NCBI GenBank assembly: GCA_004151065.3
Contig: NWUY0303934107.1
Coordinates: forward strand, 1-14,066
Length of the DNA: 14,066 nt
Source: Larix sibirica
Taxonomy: Eukaryota; Streptophyta; Pinopsida; Pinales; Pinaceae
Reading direction: 5' to 3'
Part shown: piece after piece, positions 9,691-14,066 of the stretch
Position numbering within the stretch: the first letter of the stretch is position 1
How the letters are laid out: each line of letters begins with the position of its first letter
Translations under genes and position numbers: made by a program
Notes under the pieces: generated by a model
Told to the model about the DNA's origin: nothing
Database searches by the model: none
What the model saw: only the letters and a program-made list of their open reading frames with translations

Positions 9691-9706
9691 CTTGCCTATA
9701 AAAGGG
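9691..9706 (+). promoter_or_regulatory. TATA-box-like sequence
   Basis: CCTATAAAAGGG is a strong match to a plant TATA box, and a short open frame (9676-9948) overlaps it. No gene or recognised retroelement domain follows, so it may be a relic LTR promoter. Confidence 0.3.
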
Positions 9707-9819
9707 CAATACTATGGCAACTTCTCTGGGGCTATGGATGCTTGTTGGAAGCGGAACTAAGGCCGTGTCATTATCTGGGTCCCGCAAGGCTATCCGGAGC
9801 CGATACCTTTGGAGGGTGG

Positions 9820-9950
9820 CTAACTAAAGGAAATGCAAAGTGGAAAGTGTGCTTAAATGAAATATCCAAAGAAATGCAAAAGGTGAAAATGAGAAATCAA
9901 ATGAAAGTCAAAGCAAATGAAATGCAAAAGTATCAAACTATGAAATAAAG
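9820..9950. repeat. A-rich segment with repeated AAATGCAAA
   Basis: The plus strand is markedly A/G-rich here, with GAAATGCAAA at about 9830, 9871 and 9918 and other AAATGA variants between. It keeps a plus frame open with Lys/Met/Gln-rich composition. It looks like a decayed short repeat rather than a gene. Confidence 0.45.
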
Positions 9951-9959
9951 GGGCGCTTT

Positions 9960-11450
9960 TTAGAATCGAAAGGGTGCCTTCCAAGCACTTTTATCCATTT
10001 GTGGGACATCGTGCTTCCCTATTGTTTGTCATTCCAACAAATGTCATAGAGGTCCCTGAAACCCCTTCTTCTCCAAAGGTAAATTAATTCTATCCAAAAT
10101 TCAACCTTCACTTTGACCAAACCAATGACTATCTCACTCCATTTCCACCTAGGATGGTGAGGATTGATCTATGCATTACATTTGTAATTAATTTGAATAG
10201 AAGTATGTATGTAGAACTGCTGCCTTTGTCCAATGTTGCACTGAGTAATTGTCTTACTCTTGTTATTTTTGGTTGATCACCATGTATTGACATAAATTAG
10301 CATTTAGTCATTTATCAATATTTATCATAATAAGTGCTGTCTAAAACCTCTTGCATGCATCATTATTGATTATATGCTCATTTTGAGTTTTGGTCAATTT
10401 TTTACCATTTATTGACTTTTTGACTTGGTCAACGAGTCAAATTTGCAGCAAGATCCCACTACAGGTTATCAGTGTTCATATCATTTCCCTTGAAGGCCAA
10501 TTGGACCCCTCCAAGCATCAGTTGCAGAAGAAAAGGCTTAATTCAGTATTTTTATAAAAAGTCTACATGAAATAATTAAACCCATTTTAATTAAAATTCT
10601 TGGAGTTTGCTTCACAGAGATCATGGCAGATTGGTCAGGGGCATATGAGTAGTGGATCCTAGTATTTTTGAGGTCTCCCGATCCCTCCATGCATTCATAT
10701 TTCAGTTCTGAGAAAGAAAAAAATCTAGATATATGGGCAAATCAAAGGTTTATTATGGTTTCTAGCTAATTAATTGAAAATTAAAAGATGGCCAAGGTTT
10801 GAGATGTATGACTTGGGACTAATGAATAGCAAAAGGTGATTTGGGCTATGATGTTATGGCCCCCTAGAGACTATTGACCACTTTTCCTAGCATTTCATTG
10901 TCTTATCATGTCACAGCTTCATTTCTCCCATGGAGGGACATCTTTCTCCCTAGGAGGGCGACTTTATCTATTGGTGACTTGTATCTTGAGCTAGTTATTG
11001 ATGTAAAAGTGGATCTCGGTTCCCTAGGGGTGAATTAATCCCCCTAGGATGTTATTTCATATATCTCAAATGTATTTCATATTTTGTATCTCGGGCATAT
11101 GAGGTAATTTGCCCCCCTCACCTAGGATTAACTTTTCCGGCTTGATCCATGTAAGAAAGTGAGAATAAATCTCCACCATTGATTATTTCATTTTATCCTT
11201 TAATCTCAACCGTCCATCAAAAAGTCTGTTAGAGATTTGAGTCCTCTCTTAGCTATGAAAGAGAGTGAGCCCCTCATTTGTAGAGGACTCTTGGCTCTTG
11301 GAGAAAATAATAAAAATGATTTTTGTGGTGCATTTCTCTTGTGATTGGGATGATGGATCAATTTTATGTCTTACTGGGCCTCTTCTACCACTAGATCGAG
11401 CTTCTTTTCTTCCATAGATTTTTTCTCTTTGTGACTTTGTCTTGCAGAAA
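9960..11450. other. Gene-free stretch with scattered motifs
   Basis: No coding domain was recognised. A TTGAC-rich palindromic cluster lies at 10412-10440, four CCTAGG hexamers lie at 10949, 11023, 11043 and 11121, and a U3-like phrase CTCAACCGTCCATC lies near 11205. These could be parts of an old LTR, but no boundaries were found. Confidence 0.4.
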
Positions 11451-11466
11451 AAAGGAGGGCAATTTT

Positions 11467-11503
11467 GCTCTAGGCGACTTGGGGCAACTTGGGCACCTAG
11501 AGC
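11467..11503. other. 8-bp stem-loop with repeated GCRACTTGG
   Basis: GCTCTAGG at 11467-11474 pairs with CCTAGAGC at 11496-11503 around a 21-nt loop. GCGACTT or GCAACTT occurs three times in and beside the loop (11474, 11484, 11502). The same GGCGACTTGGG recurs at about 11893. Confidence 0.6.
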
Positions 11504-11673
11504 GACTTGCTCTTTGACAGGGAGTTTTATTTGTGAATGAGATAATTTTGTTATTGCAATTTATCTTTTTCTATATCCCTCTTGTATCCTATGCATGCTA
11601 TTCAATTTGCAAAAATATAAGTTTATTTTAGTTAATGCAATTTGCCTCTAATATTTTTCTTGTGGATTTGCAG

Positions 11674-11781
11674 GTTGGATCTCACTTGATCTACAATAGT
11701 GATTTGGTTGGAGACAAAGAGACGATCTATTTGGGGACACTAGGAAAAGGGGACAAACTCTATCCATCTATCCAAATCAAG
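11674..11781 (+). other. Exon-like segment, 108 nt
   Basis: The segment is bounded by a good acceptor (T-rich tract then TTTGCAG at 11667-11673) and a near-consensus donor (AAG|GTAAGTA at 11779-11787). It is open in one frame for exactly 36 codons (GSHLIYNSDL... to PSIQIK), so including or skipping it would keep frame. No family was recognised and no partner exon was found in either direction. It may be chance, or an exon or leader segment of a retroelement or unknown gene. Confidence 0.25.
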
Positions 11782-11789
11782 GTAAGTAC

Positions 11790-12440
11790 CCAAATCATTT
11801 TAATCAAACCCTTGAGAACCATTTGTCATATATAAAATTAAAATCAAATCTTTAAAAAATTTATTGATCACATGCTTAGTTTTTTGGGCATTTGGCGACT
11901 TGGGTATTTTCCTTAGCACGTTTTGGAGAAAATATATACCCTAGGTGTCATCTTTTAGGGACTCTGTTTACCCAAGAAGCAAGGCATTAATCTCTACCCT
12001 ATTCGCCCTGGCTGGTTTTTTGCTCATTTCTGCTTGGCATGTGTGATACCTTGCTTGTTGAGTGTTGAATGCGAAATATTTGTTACATAGCAAGAAAATC
12101 TTGTGTCTAGGGGCTTCTTAAAACTTAATCCATCTCTTACCTTTGTTAATCTTCAATCAATTTGATTATTTCACCAAGGGTAACGATTTGAAATTATTCA
12201 AACCCTAGCACGAAAATCCTAGATCTCCTAAGTTAAACTCACCGTTGGGTAATTCCTTGAATTGGATTGCATTTGAAACACCTAGCTTAAACCCCTAATC
12301 AATCCACCCAAACATAATCCAATAGTCATTTTAATAGATCTAGAAATCTCTTCTTAGGGTACTCATTTTACCTGCTAAATCATTTATAGTATTCTCTAGC
12401 TAAAAGGGGTTGGGAAACTAAGCCTAACTTGGGACACCTC
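11790..12440. other. Unassigned stretch with a PBS-like TGGCGACTTGGG
   Basis: TTTGGCGACTTGGG at about 11891-11904 resembles the TGGCGACT-type primer-binding sites reported for some Tat/Ogre-lineage plant retroelements. No LTR ending in CA directly in front was convincingly set, apart from GGGCA just before it. The following 500 bp are AT-rich with stops in all frames. Confidence 0.3.
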
Positions 12441-12668
12441 CTGTGGCTAGTTTAGTTCACCTAGTGTGGACTAAGAAGCCTAAAGAGAGAGGAAAACCAT
12501 CCGGAGTGACAAGTTATAGCACCTTTAGGGGGATAGTCTTTCTTAAGTATCACGTTCTTAGTGGCTCCTTGTCTCTGCCATCTTGGATTGGATCTCATTT
12601 ACTGACCACTACAAAAATTGTGATAACAGGAACATTAGTGAAGAGCATCACAACAAACCCATATTTCT
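12440..12668 (-). other. Untranslated leader of a minus-strand LTR element
   Basis: This lies immediately after the primer-binding site at 12669-12680 when read on the minus strand. Its first 50 bases share TTGTGATGCTCTTCAC and TAGTGG with the sequence after the site at 8778, which supports a common family. No Gag domain was recognised further on; the element seems cut or decayed by about 12440. The open plus frame 12443-12793 crosses leader, PBS and LTR edge and so is not a gene. Confidence 0.45.
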
Positions 12669-12680
12669 GCTCTGATACCA
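12669..12680 (-). other. Primer-binding site (tRNA-iMet type)
   Basis: Minus-strand TGGTATCAGAGC is a perfect 12-base match to the common plant LTR-retroelement primer site complementary to the 3' end of initiator tRNA-Met. It places the 5' LTR to the right, at higher coordinates. Confidence 0.7.
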
Positions 12681-13267
12681 AATATCATGAACCTACAATC
12701 TACCTGATTTTTTTTTCAAACTTGGGGGTTCCCAATTTTTTTTTGGTACCTAAGGTCATGCAACATTGCCTTGCCTTGGCTGCAAGGGCTTGACTAGCCT
12801 ACGCCTACTAAATCCAGAGTATGCCTTGTCGCCTAAGGTCTACACATAACTTCACCTTAAGCTACAATCTTCCAAATGCAACTCAGTCCTACTCAACTAA
12901 GTTCATTCAATTGAAGGAAAACATCCAACTGCAACCTTTAAAACATCCCATCAGTGCTTTACTTCCAATACTTAGCCAACACAGCCAATATGCCAATAGT
13001 AAATCAACATAAAACATTGCAGAAAATATAACAACATTCATCCCAATAAAAAAACCATAGTACACATGGATATGTACAAGCGACACTCAAGGTGGATGCC
13101 TTAAACTTTATTTATAAGAAAATTGTTTACATACAACAATGAAGTGCGACCTTCTACCTACAACTTTTTTTACATAAGTACAATAAGTCTAAGGCAATAC
13201 TTACATGTCCAATAGACTTGCACAATTCAAACCTGAATCAACAGTAGGTCTATCTCATGTTGGCCTT

Positions 13268-13288
13268 TTCTTCTTCTTCTTCTTCTTC
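13268..13288. repeat. (TTC)7 microsatellite
   Basis: Seven perfect TTC units (GAA on the minus strand), in the presumed LTR upstream of the TATA-like sequence. Confidence 0.98.
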
Positions 13289-13571
13289 TCACTCAGCGAG
13301 TGCAATTCACCCTACTCTTCCAAACCCAAAACTTAGCACAATCACAAAGCTCCTTTTACACTTGTGTGAATGATTTCTTGCTTGATGTTTGATGCCTTAA
13401 AAAATTGAGGTGTCCTCCTTTTGATATGGGATTTGCTTTTCACTTGCAAGCCCCTTCACTCCAAGGTGGAACCAAGTGTCCATATCACCAACTGAATTGT
13501 GCCTACATGACTTGTCTGTCAATGTCCATCTCTAATGGTACCATGCTTGTTATGCCACGCCATCGCAACAT

Positions 13572-13930
13572 CCAAGTGGTGTAACCAATGTCCAAGTGTG
13601 CCTAATGACACGTCCAAGTGTTGTTCGGTCCAAGTGCCCTCCGAAGTGCGCTCAACAAGGTGCACCCAACTACAATTGGCAAGGTGCGCACAAGTGCATC
13701 TAGAAGTGCACTCGACAAGGTGCACCTAAGTGCACTCAAGAAGTGAGTCCGGTAAGATGCATACAAGTGTGCCTAGAACGTGTGTCCAACAAGTGCACCA
13801 AGCCAACATCTGTCCATGTGATATGTATCCAAGTGCTCCTAGATGATTTGTGCCCAACCAAGTGCACCCAACTTAATCCACCTAGTTGACATGCACCCAA
13901 TTAAGTGCACCCATCCAAATGTGCTCAAGT
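13572..13930. repeat. Degenerate short-repeat field with core AAGTGCACC
   Basis: AAGTG, mostly within CCAAGTG, AAGTGCAC or AAGTGTGCC, occurs at least 14 times in about 340 bp, and CAAGGTGCAC or close variants three times. Spacings vary from about 12 to 40 bp. Open frames of 60-odd codons on both strands arise from the repeat. It would be the U3 of the minus-strand LTR, where such subrepeats often serve as promoter modules. Confidence 0.8.
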
Positions 13931-14066
13931 CATATATATGCCAATGAGTTCTTCTTTCCACTTTGTTCGCCATGCATAGTACATGCCTACGGACGAGGTT
14001 ATCTATGACAACCTTCTCTATCTTATCGACTTCCCTCCCAAGCTTCTCTTGGTATAACCAACTAAT

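Larger units (their letters stand above)
12690..14050 (-). repeat. Probable long 5' LTR of a minus-strand retroelement
   Basis: By position, directly upstream of the PBS on the minus strand. A combined TATA/poly(A)-signal-like CTTATAAATAAAG lies at 13106-13118, with GT- and T-rich minus-strand sequence after it as in R-U5. The upstream part (13570-13930) is a repeat field, common for U3. The U5 end is somewhere at 12684-12695; the outer TG end was not found and may lie beyond the window. The length, at least 1.3 kb, is long for chromoviruses but usual for several other plant LTR lineages. Confidence 0.45.

Noticed and set aside
12443-12793. 116-codon plus-strand frame
   Set aside because: It crosses a retroelement leader, primer-binding site and LTR edge on the other strand, so it is not a coherent gene.
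13519-13729. Overlapping open frames on both strands with His/Cys/Thr-rich repeats
   Set aside because: Both are translations of the degenerate AAGTGCACC repeat field.

Overview
The window looks like nuclear DNA from a seed plant with a large, repeat-rich genome. The evidence is a receptor-like kinase gene split by GT-AG introns of about 100-150 bp, a stop-riddled Ty3/gypsy chromovirus, several tRNA-iMet-type primer-binding sites, and long AT-rich stretches with no genes. A gymnosperm would fit the degree of decay and low gene density, but nothing in the sequence proves it. No bacterial, organellar, CRISPR or rRNA signal was seen.

Layout. 1-240: AT-rich flank ending in a CCAAT/TATA-like pair. 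244-1010: a large imperfect foldback (inverted repeat) with an approx. 79-nt loop, its outer arms carrying about a dozen copies of a palindromic decamer of the CTCRATYGAG type; the right-hand copies run at a 23-bp period. 1024-3465: plus-strand remains of a chromovirus (RT C-terminus, RNase H, integrase, GPY/F module, chromodomain, polypurine tract, 3' LTR), cut off on its 5' side exactly where the foldback ends. 3466-4500: a small GC-rich structured patch, then AT-rich DNA. 4514-4666: short tandem repeats including a perfect 60-bp duplication. 4928-6541 (minus): five exons, joined in frame without a stop, encoding the whole cytoplasmic kinase of a cysteine-rich (DUF26) receptor-like kinase. 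The ectodomain and membrane segment are not visible in the 7.5 kb upstream.

6549-8800: tandem repeats and minus-strand retroelement remains (damaged Gag zinc knuckle, PBS-like sites). 8800-11450: no convincing gene; scattered TATA-like and repeat motifs. 11450-12440: hairpin, PBS-like motifs and a 108-nt exon-like segment. 12440-14066: leader, PBS and probable long LTR of another minus-strand element, with a degenerate AAGTGCAC-type repeat field in its presumed U3.

The only plausible host gene is the kinase fragment. Everything else is consistent with layered, old mobile DNA. Two features are less ordinary: the foldback locus with promoter-like motifs in front and helically phased palindromes in its arms, and a series of young-looking local tandem duplications between 4.5 and 8.1 kb within otherwise badly decayed sequence.
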